Counted from the first letter of the stretch, positions 9,319 through 18,316 are shown. The stretch: DNA of 64,000 nt from Caldicellulosiruptor obsidiansis OB47 (GCF_000145215.1 NC_014392.1:361001-425000); one strand, 5' to 3'. The notes: generated from the sequence alone by a model not told the origin. A program made the numbers and translations.

Positions 9319-11385
9319 GAGCAGAAGATAGTAGAAGCAACAGATGGATTATCGCTAAAGAATTTAGGGTTTTTCAAGGACATAGTAGTTGGTATAATAA
9401 AAGGTGTAATAAGACTTAGTGACATAGCAAGTGTATTAGCAGAAGGGTATTTTAAGGAGTATATAGAGCCTGTAGAGAGGTTAATAAAGCTAAGTTCAGA
9501 TGTATTTGGAAGAGAAGCAGTATGTGACAGCAAGGTAATAGAGTATGGGAAATATTTAGGAATAGCGGTTTGCAACATAGTAGAGGTAATAAGTGACTTT
9601 GCAACAGGCGGCACAGGAGTATTTGGCAAGGCAGCAGGAAAGTTAGTATCAGTTCTTGGCAAAGCGGGCAAGAGGGTAAGGACATATCTTGGCAAGTTTG
9701 CAAAGATTGAGAAAAAGCTTTCAACAGCAGAGTATGTTCTCAAATATGGAAAGTCATTTGAAAGTTTTGCAGAGCTTAAGAAATATCTTGGTTCACCTGG
9801 AGAAGATAAAGAGTGGCATCATATAGTGGAGCAATGTCAGATAAAGAAATCTGGTTTTGATGCAAGATTGATACACAATACTAAGAATGTAATAGCGATT
9901 GATAAAGAGATTCACAGGAAAATAAGCGGGTATTATTCGTCTAAAAAGGAATTTACTAAGGATAAAACAGTGAGAGAATGGTTAGCAGGGCAGAGCTATG
10001 AGTTTCAATATGGAGACTTGTCAAGAATTTTGTGTTTCCAATTTATAACGTAAGTTGTAAAGTTGGGTTATGTTGTTAATGCATTTTCTAATGCTGGGAA
10101 CTCCATTTTTCCATTTTGTACGGCGTAAGTTCTCTTCCTGTAAGTAAATATTAATTTCTAAGACGCAAGCAGCTTAAAGTATCCACCTGAATTTACTTCT
10201 TGCCTTCTCAATCATGCTATTTACACATAAAGCGGCATTTGTAGAAAAAGCTTTCTTAATTCCTCAGGGTATTTCATATGGACAGAATAAAACTCTGCTT
10301 TTTCTGATATTGCAGCAATAAAATCGAGGATATTATGAAAGGTATCCATTACAAAGTTCTTTAAATTTCAGTACAGCTCAATCAAAATCGGAGGAAGAAA
10401 TTCTAAGTTTGTTCTTAACTCTTGTTAAAAGTGGAAAGCTTTATCTTTTGTCATATGTTTTCTGCTATTTTGTTGGAGGTGGACAAAAGCAAGCTAAAGG
10501 TAAAAAAGAGGATAAGTAAGTTTGACAGCATCTATAATACCAGGAAAGTCATCGCTTATGACAATTAAAACTTCTTTAAGACCTCTTGTAATTAAATCGT
10601 CAAAAACTTTCATCCAGGTAAGCCTTATTTTCTTTGCCGAAGAAAGTGTAGACGCCGAAAATGTCTTTTTTACCTTTCTTAGTCGATACCGAGGCAGGCA
10701 TTGCAAGTAGCAAATTTGCTCTTAGAATTATCCTTAACTTCACTTTTGAATAACCATCGATGATAAGAGCAAAAGCACTTGCAGATAAGTTCTCTTTATT
10801 TGGAAAACTCAAGCTCATTTTTAAGGTCTTCTTTGATTTTTAGTATTTCGTTTTCGGAATATGGAAGATTCAAAGCTTTCAAAGTTTGAACAAGGGAACG
10901 CACAAGAATAACCGTTGATATACTTGCGACATAAGCAGGTAAGTAGGTGAAGTATCAACTCTTTTGTAGCGGGAAGAAGAGGATAGAAGGTCGGAAATTG
11001 GAAGTAACGTGTGCGAGGGACAGAGATTTCAAGACTTGAGGCAGGTGTTGCAAGTTTTACTTCAATAAAAACCATTGCCTTTGTCATTGTCGTTTTTAGC
11101 AAGGTATACTGCTCTTTCCGATAACATAAAGCAATCGAGCAAGTTTTACTTTTAGTTGTTTTAGAGCTGGGCGGTTAGGATCATCACAGGAAGCAATACA
11201 TATTTAATACTTGCTTCTTTTGCCATGTTTTTAGCAGTCTCAATAATTTCGTTTTTATTCATTTTAAATAACCCCCTTTTGATGATTATTTCAATACTAA
11301 TTATACAGTGGACACAATTTTATTTTAACTCCCTCAATATGAGTTTGGACTACAAGTACTTAGAGATTTTGGGGTGATAGAATGA
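9319..11385 (+). pseudogene. Displaced RHS C-terminal toxin cassette, lacking the RHS core and split by dead IS256 copy B
   Basis: Frame open from 9319 (after a TGA at 9316) to 10012, then again 11342-11385 after the insertion. Its first ~150 residues match the linker of the upstream RHS tail (YIEPVERLIK, EYGKYLGI), but there is no RHS core or proper start. The tip differs: EWHHIVEQCQIKKSGFD, then NVIAIDKEIHRKISGYY and TVREWLAGQSYEFQYEFG. The WHH/His-rich pattern resembles HNH/endonuclease VII-like toxin domains (inference). Joining across the 8-bp duplication TCAATATG restores the reading frame to GVIE-stop. The TGA overlaps the ATG of the next gene. The classic reading is an orphan C-terminal cassette left behind when a new tip replaced it. 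Confidence 0.85.
10013..11333 (-). mobile_element. IS256-family element, copy B (coding-dead, 1,321 bp)
   Basis: Flanked by a perfect 8-bp duplication TCAATATG (10005-10012, 11334-11341). The first ~120 bp and the last ~60 bp match copy A almost exactly, but the transposase is riddled with frameshifts. The catalytic-Glu motif TNAVESV now reads TNAALCV on the coding strand, and GYHCEV after the first Asp is lost. Differences from copy A are clustered in short patches. Copies C and D share these lesions, so a dead version was copied or converted more than once. Confidence 0.9.
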
Positions 11386-11735
11386 TAGATGTTAAAAAAT
11401 TGATTGAGGAATACAGAAACGCAGCAATATTGCAGAAGGAAGCTTCGAGAGACGGCGATTATAAGACAGCTAATAAACAATATTCGAAGTTAATAAGGAT
11501 TTACAAAATATTAGAGAAAGATAAAGATTTAAGAGAAAAAGTTTTAAAAGAATTGCTAAAAGATGAAAACATATGTGTAAGTAGTTGGGCAGCAGCACAC
11601 TGTTTGAGGTTAAATATATATGTTGATGAAGCAGTGAAATTACTTGAAGAGATTGCTAAAAGGGAAGATATTGGCATTTGGAGATTTGATGCAGAGATGA
11701 CATTGAAGGTATGGAGAGAAGAGGGGAAATTATAG
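11382..11735 (+). CDS. DUF2019-like immunity protein for the second RHS toxin cassette
   Basis: This 117-aa all-helical protein has the layout I associate with DUF2019: a head like LIEEYRNAAILQKEASRDGD, TANKQYSKLIRIYK, a central WAAAHCLRLN, and an end FDAEMTLKVWREEGKL. In other genomes such proteins sit right after polymorphic-toxin tips and are predicted immunity proteins. Here its ATG overlaps the toxin stop (ATGA at 11382-11385), a strong sign of translational coupling. The gene is intact although its toxin is broken by copy B, consistent with retention of immunity after loss of the toxin. Family assignment is from memory. Confidence 0.85.
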   Translation: MIDVKKLIEEYRNAAILQKEASRDGDYKTANKQYSKLIRIYKILEKDKDLREKVLKELLKDENICVSSWAAAHCLRLNIYVDEAVKLLEEIAKREDIGIWRFDAEMTLKVWREEGKL

Positions 11736-11895
11736 TTGTGCCAATTTACTATTTCAAGGTAAGTTTTAGTAAAAAATAATGATTGTATAATAAGTTTTAG
11801 AACGAAGTATATTGTGGGGAACAAGTTTTAAAATGCTGAAAGAGGGGCTTATGAAAGACCCGAGTTTGGCAGAGTTTGAAGATTAGCAGATTATA

Positions 11896-11932
11896 GGGGA
11901 GTGGCAGACAAGAGTGCTGCTCCCTTGTTTTT
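11896..11932 (+). terminator. Possible rho-independent terminator
   Basis: GGGA and GCAG pair with CTGC and TCCC around a small loop (11897-11924) and are followed by TTGTTTTT. It lies 160 bp after the immunity gene, before a decayed duplicate of the same cassette. The stem has a bulge, so strength is uncertain. Confidence 0.4.
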
Positions 11933-11943
11933 GATTAAAACGT

Positions 11944-12112
11944 TGTAATAGCGATTAATAAAGAGATTCACAGGAAAATAAGCGCATATTATTCCTCCGA
12001 ACAACGTATTTCAGGAGAGAAGACAGTAAGAGAATGGTTAGCAGGGCAGAGCTATGAATTTCAATATGAGTTTGGACTTAAGACATTAAGGAAGTTTGGG
12101 GTGATAGAATGA
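11944..12112 (+). pseudogene. Third copy of the toxin tail (fragment)
   Basis: This fragment reads VIAINKEIHRKISAYYSS, then TVREWLAGQSYEFQYEFG and KFGVIE-stop, nearly the same as the end of the cassette at 9319-11385 but uninterrupted at the TCAATATG target. Everything upstream of this tail (linker and WHH region) is missing. It shows the locus once held at least two related copies of this tip. Its stop again overlaps a downstream ATG. Confidence 0.85.
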
Positions 12113-12216
12113 AAGATATAAAAGATTTAATTGAGGAATACAGGAAGGCAGCAATAACCCATAGGGAAGCAACATACGAAGGAAAAAATGTTAATGATAA
12201 AATAAAAATGTACTGA
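12109..12216 (+). pseudogene. Truncated DUF2019-like immunity gene
   Basis: Begins MKDIKDLIEEYRKAAITHRE, parallel to the immunity protein at 11382, then diverges and stops after 35 codons. The ATGA overlap with the toxin-tail fragment is preserved. It is most likely the broken partner of the third toxin tail. The deletion ends close to the left side of an IS21-type remnant, which may have caused it. Confidence 0.8.
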
Positions 12217-12288
12217 AAGTGGAATATAAGAATGTACAAAATTGTACATTGATATGATATCCTTTCTCATGGTGAGGGGGGATATCAA

Positions 12289-12831
12289 ATGAAAAATTTA
12301 ACAGCACATTTAAACATGATAAGGGCGATGAAAATGAAACCTAACTTTTCAGAACTTGCAAGAATATATGGAGTTGATAGAAGAACTGAGAAGAAATACT
12401 TTGAAGGAAAACCTAAGAATAGAAATAAATCGACACTTCAAGCAGCAGCTGTTGATATAACAGGTGAAAAAATTAAAGTGAGTTAAAGATTTAAAAGCTT
12501 TGCGGAAGACTTTGGATTTGAAATAAAGCTTTGCAAACTCAGACATTCGTACACAAAAGGAAAAGTTGAAGTAGCAAACAAGTTTATAGATTGGATATTG
12601 CCATATCAGGGTGAATTTGAAACAGAAGAGGATTTAGTAAGGATAATAAAAGAGATAAACGCAAAAGTCAATATGCAGCCAAATCAAACAACTCAAGTCC
12701 CACCTGCTCTTCTGTTTCAAAAAGAAAAAGAGTATTTACTACCCTTGCCAGATAAAAAGTTAATAGAGAGTTACTTGGATTGCTACAAATCAGTAAAAGT
12801 CCAAAAAGATTCTCTGATTTACTACAAGTAG
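12289..12831 (+). pseudogene. IS21-family IstA transposase remnant with internal deletion
   Basis: The N-terminus (MKPNFSELARIYGVDRRTEKKY) is the helix-turn-helix start of IstA proteins. After about 60 residues an in-frame TAA (12484-12486) occurs, and the same frame continues with a piece from the end of the DDE domain and C-terminus (RHSYTKGKVEVANKF, ending VQKDSLIYYK). About 200 residues including most catalytic positions are missing, and there is no IstB partner. Just upstream, 12231-12250 is a hairpin (AATGTACA and TGTACATT), probably part of the element's left end. Confidence 0.85.
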
Positions 12832-12955
12832 GGAAAAGGTATTGACAATAACAAGTAACAACTCTGCCTTATTCTAAACCTGAGAAAATTAGAGCAATTT
12901 TAAGCTATTTTAAGAAAAACATAATTTTAGCTCAAAAATTGGCGAAATATCGTCT

Positions 12956-13006
12956 AAAAAAAAAAAAAAAAACGAGATTGACAGTATGAAAATATATAAG
13001 ATAAAA
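12956..13006 (+). promoter_or_regulatory. 17-A tract and putative promoter of the peptide-export operon
   Basis: An uninterrupted run of 17 A (12956-12972) ends five bases before TTGACA (12978-12983). A 17-base spacer leads to ATAAAA (13001-13006). The -35 is perfect and the -10 weak. The A tract is placed like an UP element. A run this long can also change length by slippage, which would move it relative to the promoter. Confidence 0.5.
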
Positions 13007-13007
13007 T

Positions 13008-13121
13008 TTGCATAGAAATTCCAAGAAGAAGTTTACAGAAAAAATAGTTCAAGTACTAAATAGCCTAAATAAGAGAATAGAGAAGCAAACATACCAAAAA
13101 TCAAGTGGGATGAAAAGATGA
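13008..13121 (+). CDS. Possible 37-aa leader ORF or gene remnant, coupled to the exporter gene
   Basis: TTG start at 13008; the peptide is lysine-rich (SKKKFTEKIVQVLNSLNKRI). Its TGA (13119-13121) overlaps the ATG of the exporter gene (ATGA at 13118), suggesting translational coupling. There is no good ribosome-binding site for the TTG and the putative -10 box lies immediately upstream, so it may instead be the tail of a lost gene. Low confidence. Confidence 0.25.
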   Translation: MHRNSKKKFTEKIVQVLNSLNKRIEKQTYQKSSGMKR

Positions 13122-15322
13122 AAAGGAGATACTATTGTGTAAAGCAGCATGATATAACAGATTGTGCGGCAGCGAGCATAGCCACAATTTGTTTGCAATA
13201 TGGAAAAGAAGTGTCAATAGCCAAAATAAGAGAGATAGCAGGGACAGACAGATTTGGCACAACAGCATATGGAGTTGTAAAGGCTGCAAAGGAGCTTGGA
13301 TTTGAAGCAAAAGCAGTCAGAGCAGAAACAAAAGAGGCAATATTTGAAAAAATACCACTTCCGTGTATAGCGCATGTGCTGGTAGATGGCAAGCTATTTC
13401 ATTATGTTGTGATACATGAGATAAGAAAAGAAAGTATAGTGATAGCAGACCCAGCAAAAGGGATTGTGAAGCTAAAGCCTGAAGAATTTTTTAAAATATG
13501 GACAGGCATTTTGATACTGCTTGTGCCAAATGAGAGGTTTAAAAAAGGTAAGCAGGAGGGAGTTTTAAAGAAGTTTTTCAAGTTATTGGCTCCACAGAAG
13601 AGTTTGCTATTGAATATTTTTGCAGTGTCTATTGTATATACCTTGCTAGGGATAGCGGCAGCATTTTATTACAAGTTTTTGATGGATGATGTAATACCAA
13701 ATCTTTTGAAGAATACACTTCATGTTATAGCAGCAGGTACAATACTGATTACGGTATTTAAGGTGATATTAGGAGCCTTCAGGGTAAGACTTTTAATACA
13801 TTTGAGTCAGAGATTGGATATTAAACTGATGCTGGGGTATTATGAACATGTGATTAAGCTTCCGATGAGTTTTTTTGGTAGCAGGAAGATAGGAGAGATA
13901 ATTTCGAGGTTTATGGACGCGTCAAAGATAAGGGATGCGGTATCAGGTGCAACGCTGACGCTAATGATAGACAGCATAATGGCATTGGCAGGCGCAAGTA
14001 TTTTATACTTGCAAAATTCAACGCTGTTTTTTATAGCGTTTGTGATGGTTTTGCTGTATGCGGCAGTAGTGTTTGGATTTAACAGGGTATTGAGGGAAGC
14101 GAACAGGCAGGAGATGGAAGACAATGCAATTTTGACGTCATATTTGGTAGAGTCACTGAATGGGATAGAGGTAGTAAAGGCATTTAATATAGAAGAGGAT
14201 GTGAGTTTTAAGACAGAGAGCAAGTTTGTAAAGCTATTAAAAGATGTGTTTAAGGTAGCGAATTTAAACAATTTGCAAAGTAATATAAGTGCCGCAATAG
14301 CAGGGATAGGTGTTATAGTGCTACTGTGGGCAGGAGCAAACAATGTAATAAATGGGCAGATGAGCATAGGAGAGCTGTTTACGTTCAATGCACTGCTTGC
14401 ATACTTTGTAGACCCGATAAAGAACTTGATAGGATTGCAGCCGATGTTGCAGACGGCGATAGTTGCAGCCGAAAGGCTTAGTGAGATTTTGGAACTTGAG
14501 AGTGAGTTTAAAGAGGACGAAGATAAGAAGTTAGCTCCAAGTTTGAAAGGTGATATAGAGATAGAAGGTTTGAACTTTAGATATGGTGCAAGACAGCTTG
14601 TGCTGAGGGATATAAATCTTAAGATAAGAAGTGGAGAGAAGATAGCGATAGTAGGAGAGAGTGGTTCAGGGAAGACCACATTGGCAAAGCTGCTTTTAGG
14701 ATTTTATGATTATGAGAGTGGAGAGATAAGGATAAATGGTTATAACATAAAAGATATAAACAAAAGGCATTTGAGGGAGAAGATAGCATATATATCTCAA
14801 GACATCTTTTTGTTCAGTGGTACGATATTCGAGAATTTGGTATTGGATAACAGGAATATAAAAATGGAAGATGTGATTGAAATAAGCAGATTAACCACAC
14901 TGGATGAGTTTGTATCAAAACTTCCTTTGAGATATAATACCATGATAGAAGAGAATGGAGCGAATTTGTCAGGCGGGCAGAAGCAGCTAATAGCAATAAC
15001 CAGGGCACTTTTAAAAAGGCCTGAGATAGTGATAATGGATGAAGCAACCAGTAACCTTGATTCTGTAACCGAGCAGGCGATAGGGAAGGTTATAGAGAAG
15101 GTATGTGAGGGGATAACAACCATAATAATAGCGCACAGGCTATCGACAATATTAAAGTGTGACAGGGTTGTGGTAATGCATGAAGGCAGGATAGTAGAGG
15201 TGGGAACGCATGAGGAGCTGATGAGAAAGAAAGGATATTATTATAACCTGTGGAGAGAACAGCTGATAGGGCTTGAGCAAAAAGGGCTATGGGATTTGGT
15301 TGGGAGTGCAGCTGGAAAATGA
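13118..15322 (+). CDS. Peptidase-containing ABC exporter (C39 peptidase, TM and ATPase domains)
   Basis: 734 aa, the normal length for PCAT/LanT-type exporters, which cut off double-glycine leaders and export the core peptide. The N-terminal C39 peptidase is complete by motif: Cys16 in DITDCAAAS, His95 in FHYVVIHE, Asp111 in IADPAKG. Residues ~150-420 are the six-helix membrane domain. The ATPase has Walker A GESGSGKTT (about 513), signature LSGGQKQ, Walker B IVIMDEATSNLD and the H-loop IAHRLST. It is the first clear gene of the peptide cluster and overlaps the adaptor gene by ATGA at 15319. The substrate is presumably the precursor at 16799. Confidence 0.95.
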   Translation: MKRRYYCVKQHDITDCAAASIATICLQYGKEVSIAKIREIAGTDRFGTTAYGVVKAAKELGFEAKAVRAETKEAIFEKIPLPCIAHVLVDGKLFHYVVIHEIRKESIVIADPAKGIVKLKPEEFFKIWTGILILLVPNERFKKGKQEGVLKKFFKLLAPQKSLLLNIFAVSIVYTLLGIAAAFYYKFLMDDVIPNLLKNTLHVIAAGTILITVFKVILGAFRVRLLIHLSQRLDIKLMLGYYEHVIKLPMSFFGSRKIGEIISRFMDASKIRDAVSGATLTLMIDSIMALAGASILYLQNSTLFFIAFVMVLLYAAVVFGFNRVLREANRQEMEDNAILTSYLVESLNGIEVVKAFNIEEDVSFKTESKFVKLLKDVFKVANLNNLQSNISAAIAGIGVIVLLWAGANNVINGQMSIGELFTFNALLAYFVDPIKNLIGLQPMLQTAIVAAERLSEILELESEFKEDEDKKLAPSLKGDIEIEGLNFRYGARQLVLRDINLKIRSGEKIAIVGESGSGKTTLAKLLLGFYDYESGEIRINGYNIKDINKRHLREKIAYISQDIFLFSGTIFENLVLDNRNIKMEDVIEISRLTTLDEFVSKLPLRYNTMIEENGANLSGGQKQLIAITRALLKRPEIVIMDEATSNLDSVTEQAIGKVIEKVCEGITTIIIAHRLSTILKCDRVVVMHEGRIVEVGTHEELMRKKGYYYNLWREQLIGLEQKGLWDLVGSAAGK

Positions 15323-16713
15323 GAGAGGTAATATATGATTTTGGTGAACTGAAAGAAAGTAAACTCTTGTATGAATCAGAGATTTCAAAGTATGGACTTT
15401 ATATTACATACATTTTGCTTGCCTTAGTGATAGGGCTTGTTTTGTGGAGTATTGTAGGAAAAATTGATATAAATGTAAAGGTTCAAGGGATAATAAGACC
15501 CTGGGAAGATGAAGCAAAGGTGATAAGTTATGTTGGAGGGAAGGTAAAAGAGGTTTTTGTAAAAGAAGGTGAATATGTAAAGAAAGGTGATGTTTTATTT
15601 AAGATAGATGATGAAGAGTATATAAAGAAGAGGGATTTGTTAAGGCAGCAACTTAGCGAATATGAGAAAAAGATTGACGATTTAAAAGAATTGAGAAATA
15701 GCATAGAAAAAGGAGAAAGTCTCAAGAATAAAAATACGTACTATTTAAGGTACTTGAGTTATAGTTATGAGATAAAAAAATTGAAAAAAGCGGCAGAAGA
15801 AGCAAGAGTGCAAAGAGAATACAGTATAATGGATTTTAAAAAGCAGATAGAGAGTTTAGATGAGAAAATTAAAAATATTGATAAATTTGAAAGCATGTTA
15901 AAAGAAATAAAGGAAGTTGTAAACAAAGGCGAGCAAGTTAAGCTAACGAAATACGACATAGGGTATTTAGGATTTATATTGAGTGAAATAGAGGATTACA
16001 ATCAGCAGGTGAAGACAAAATCGGATGGTAGTGATATGAAGAAGATTTTAATATTGAAAATAGATTCAAAACTTGATGAACTGAGGCAGTCAAAAAGTGA
16101 GTTGATTTTGCAAAGACAGAAAATAGAAGGGCAGCTGAGACTACTGGTCATTTCAGGTGATGATATAAAAGGAGATATTGAGAAGTATAAGCTGGAGGTG
16201 CTGCAGCAGATTGATAGTGAGATTAGTAGTTTAACTCACGAAATAAAGAACTTGAAAATCAACTTGGAAGAAACTAAGAGGTTGATAGAGAGTTGTAGTA
16301 TAAGAGCGGAAAAAAATGGTTATGTTGAATACAGTGCTGAATTGTTCAGTGGAGCGGCAATAAGTAGCGGAGCTGAGATTGGCAGGATAGTTGACGGTCA
16401 ATCAAAAAGATTTAAGGTTATTGGATACATACCAAACACAAAAAGCAGTGGTATAGAAAGAGGGCAAAGGGTAAAGGTGAAATTGGCGGGAACAGATGGG
16501 TTGAAAGTAGTAGAAGGGAAGGTTACCAGGGTATCGCGGGATATAAAGGTAGCAAATGAAAATGGGCAAGGATTTTATGAGGTTGAAGTAGAAGTGAGGA
16601 ATGTAGGAAATGGTATTAATTTGAGTGCAGGGCAAGTATGTGAAATGAGCATAGTCGTTAAGCAAGAGCGATTGATTAAATGGGTATTAGAGAAGTTGGA
16701 ATTGAGGTTATGA
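15319..16713 (+). CDS. HlyD-family adaptor of the peptide exporter
   Basis: About 464 aa. A short cytoplasmic N-terminus is followed by one membrane helix (YGLYITYILLALVIGLVLW), a biotinyl-lipoyl-like half (GKVKEVFVKEGEYVKKGDVL), a long coiled coil (about 110-290), and the returning beta-barrel part (GRIVDGQSKRFKVIGYI). Such proteins bridge the ABC exporter to the outside. The start is taken at ATG 15319, which overlaps the exporter's stop; the frame opens earlier at 15289 inside that gene. It is in one operon with the exporter and precedes the precursor gene by 85 bases. Confidence 0.92.
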   Translation: MREVIYDFGELKESKLLYESEISKYGLYITYILLALVIGLVLWSIVGKIDINVKVQGIIRPWEDEAKVISYVGGKVKEVFVKEGEYVKKGDVLFKIDDEEYIKKRDLLRQQLSEYEKKIDDLKELRNSIEKGESLKNKNTYYLRYLSYSYEIKKLKKAAEEARVQREYSIMDFKKQIESLDEKIKNIDKFESMLKEIKEVVNKGEQVKLTKYDIGYLGFILSEIEDYNQQVKTKSDGSDMKKILILKIDSKLDELRQSKSELILQRQKIEGQLRLLVISGDDIKGDIEKYKLEVLQQIDSEISSLTHEIKNLKINLEETKRLIESCSIRAEKNGYVEYSAELFSGAAISSGAEIGRIVDGQSKRFKVIGYIPNTKSSGIERGQRVKVKLAGTDGLKVVEGKVTRVSRDIKVANENGQGFYEVEVEVRNVGNGINLSAGQVCEMSIVVKQERLIKWVLEKLELRL

Positions 16714-16723
16714 GGTGAGGCAA

Positions 16724-16752
16724 CAACCTCTGTTTGCGGCCGCGGGAGGTTG
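16724..16752 (+). promoter_or_regulatory. Hairpin with a GC-rich loop between adaptor and precursor genes
   Basis: CAACCTC (16724-16730) pairs with GAGGTTG (16746-16752). The loop contains GCGGCCGC (16736-16743), a rare 8-bp GC palindrome in this AT-rich DNA. No T-run follows, so it is not a standard terminator. It may protect or separate the precursor part of the transcript from the exporter part. Confidence 0.5.
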
Positions 16753-16798
16753 GGATATAGTAAAAATAAAATCATACAAAGAGGAGGTTCGAGGTGTG

Positions 16799-17014
16799 AT
16801 GATGGAGACTGCATTGAAAGGATATTTAGTTTTAAATGAAGATGATGAATTGACCGAAGTAAATGGTGGCGCTTTACCAGCAATAGTTATTTGGGGTTTA
16901 GGATTTTTAGCTGGATGTGTAGTTGAGGGAGTAGTTGAAGGGCTTACTGGGAAAAGTATATCTGATTGGATTGCAGAAGGTGTTAGACGGGTAAAAGAAC
17001 AGTTTGCACACTAA
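16799..17014 (+). CDS. Secreted peptide precursor with double-glycine leader (class II bacteriocin-like)
   Basis: 71 aa. The leader ends DDELTEVNGG, fitting the double-glycine consensus cut by C39 peptidases. The predicted core of about 47 residues starts ALPAIVIWGLGFLAGCVVEG and continues with a second GLTGK segment and a basic end (RRVKEQFAH). Several G-x-x-x-G spacings in the hydrophobic half recall pore-forming class II bacteriocins. There is a single Cys, so no internal disulfide. Start chosen at ATG 16799, 11 bases after GAGGAGG (16781-16787); the longer frame from GTG 16715 lacks such a site and would mask the leader. No modification enzyme is nearby. The activity, bacteriocin or signal, is inferred. 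Confidence 0.88.
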   Translation: MMETALKGYLVLNEDDELTEVNGGALPAIVIWGLGFLAGCVVEGVVEGLTGKSISDWIAEGVRRVKEQFAH

Positions 17015-17044
17015 GCATTTGAAAACTTCTAAGGTTATCTATGG

Positions 17045-17072
17045 AAGGAGGCGTCTCCTTTTTTCTTTTTTT
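17045..17072 (+). terminator. Rho-independent terminator after the precursor gene
   Basis: AAGGAG (17045-17050) pairs with CTCCTT (17055-17060) around GCGT and runs straight into a T-rich tract (17059-17072). It probably ends the abundant precursor transcript, with partial read-through to the ABC immunity-like genes 25 bases later. Confidence 0.75.
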
Positions 17073-17095
17073 ATTTTGGAGAGGAGGTAAAGGTT

Positions 17096-18271
17096 GTGGA
17101 CTTTAAAAAATTTTTCAGGTTGCAATTGTTTAGATATATAAAGAGTAAGTTCCTCTTTCTTATTTTTGTGATATTGTTCTTTTTACAATTTGGTGGCTGG
17201 TTCATTACGTATCTTGATACTGATTACAATAGACAGCTTGTTTTTAAAGAAAATAAACTTGTTGAATTGAGAAGCAAATTTGAAAATGCAAAGAAAAGGA
17301 ATTTAAAAGAAGTTGACATTACATATTATGAAAAAGAAATAAAGAATCTGGAGTCAGAAATTAAAGAATTAGAACTTATCAAAAAATACTTAGGGAAGAA
17401 AGAATTTATTCAAACAAAGATTCAAGAACTGAAAAACAATATAAATTTATACAAAAATAACAATGATCTTAAACAAACTAATCAGTTAGCTGTTGAGCTG
17501 TTGTATTATGAAAGGTTATTAAAAGAAAAGATTTACAAACCCAAAAATTTTATTGCTATTGAAAATGTTTGGATATCAAATACTATGGGTTTTAGGTGGA
17601 TGGATGTATTTTTTGGTTTTATTATAATAGCATTATGTATTGCGACATTATTTGGTGATGATTTGAAGAAAGGATATATCAAAATGTTGTTTCCGAATTA
17701 TAGAATTAAAAGAGAAAAGCTATATATTTACAATATTATATGCGAAGTAATCATATTTTTACTGATATTTACTATAAGTGTAATAGTTTTTTCTGCTTTA
17801 ATTTATGTATTGTTTAAAAGAAAATTTGATATTAAAATGCCGTATTTTACTATTTACGGGTTACAAACATGGGGAAATAGTGTAATTGTAAGCCCAGAAA
17901 AAACAACGTTTGATTCATGTTTGATAGGTTTTTTGAAATTGTTTGTGGTATATAGCTTAATAACAGTTATGTTAATAACTTTGTATAAAATGCTGTATAC
18001 CATATTAGCAAATGACTATTTTGTATTAGGCGTAGTGATTTTTTTAAAAATGGTAAATTCTATATTACCTAAATTAGGCATAGAAAGAAAGTATCTATTA
18101 ATAAACCCACTAACATATACAGATGGTTGGGGAATTGTTACAAAGTCTCTTTCTTTGGATTATAATGTTTTAATTGGGAATAGCTTAATTTATATAATGA
18201 TTATCGTATGTTATACGTTAGTTTTTATAATAATTGGGTTGATAATATTTAGAAAAAAGAACTTTTATTAA
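17096..18271 (+). CDS. ABC-2-type membrane permease with a coiled-coil extracytoplasmic domain
   Basis: 391 aa. An N-terminal membrane helix (about 17-40) is followed by ~110 charged, coiled-coil residues (VELRSKFENAKKRN onward) and then about five membrane segments from residue ~175 to the C-terminus. This layout fits ABC-2-like permeases of bacteriocin self-protection or lantibiotic-type FEG pumps. GTG start at 17096 after GGAGAGGAGG. It is separated from its ATPase only by a small membrane-peptide gene. Role in producer protection is inferred from its place in the cluster. Confidence 0.8.
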   Translation: MDFKKFFRLQLFRYIKSKFLFLIFVILFFLQFGGWFITYLDTDYNRQLVFKENKLVELRSKFENAKKRNLKEVDITYYEKEIKNLESEIKELELIKKYLGKKEFIQTKIQELKNNINLYKNNNDLKQTNQLAVELLYYERLLKEKIYKPKNFIAIENVWISNTMGFRWMDVFFGFIIIALCIATLFGDDLKKGYIKMLFPNYRIKREKLYIYNIICEVIIFLLIFTISVIVFSALIYVLFKRKFDIKMPYFTIYGLQTWGNSVIVSPEKTTFDSCLIGFLKLFVVYSLITVMLITLYKMLYTILANDYFVLGVVIFLKMVNSILPKLGIERKYLLINPLTYTDGWGIVTKSLSLDYNVLIGNSLIYIMIIVCYTLVFIIIGLIIFRKKNFY

Positions 18272-18316
18272 GTTGTGGAACAAATAAAAGTTTTTGAAGG
18301 GAGAAGTATATAGAAT

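Noticed and set aside
10494..11102. Short ORFs in copy B and their counterparts in copies C and D
   Set aside because: They are pieces of the frameshifted transposase and not genes.
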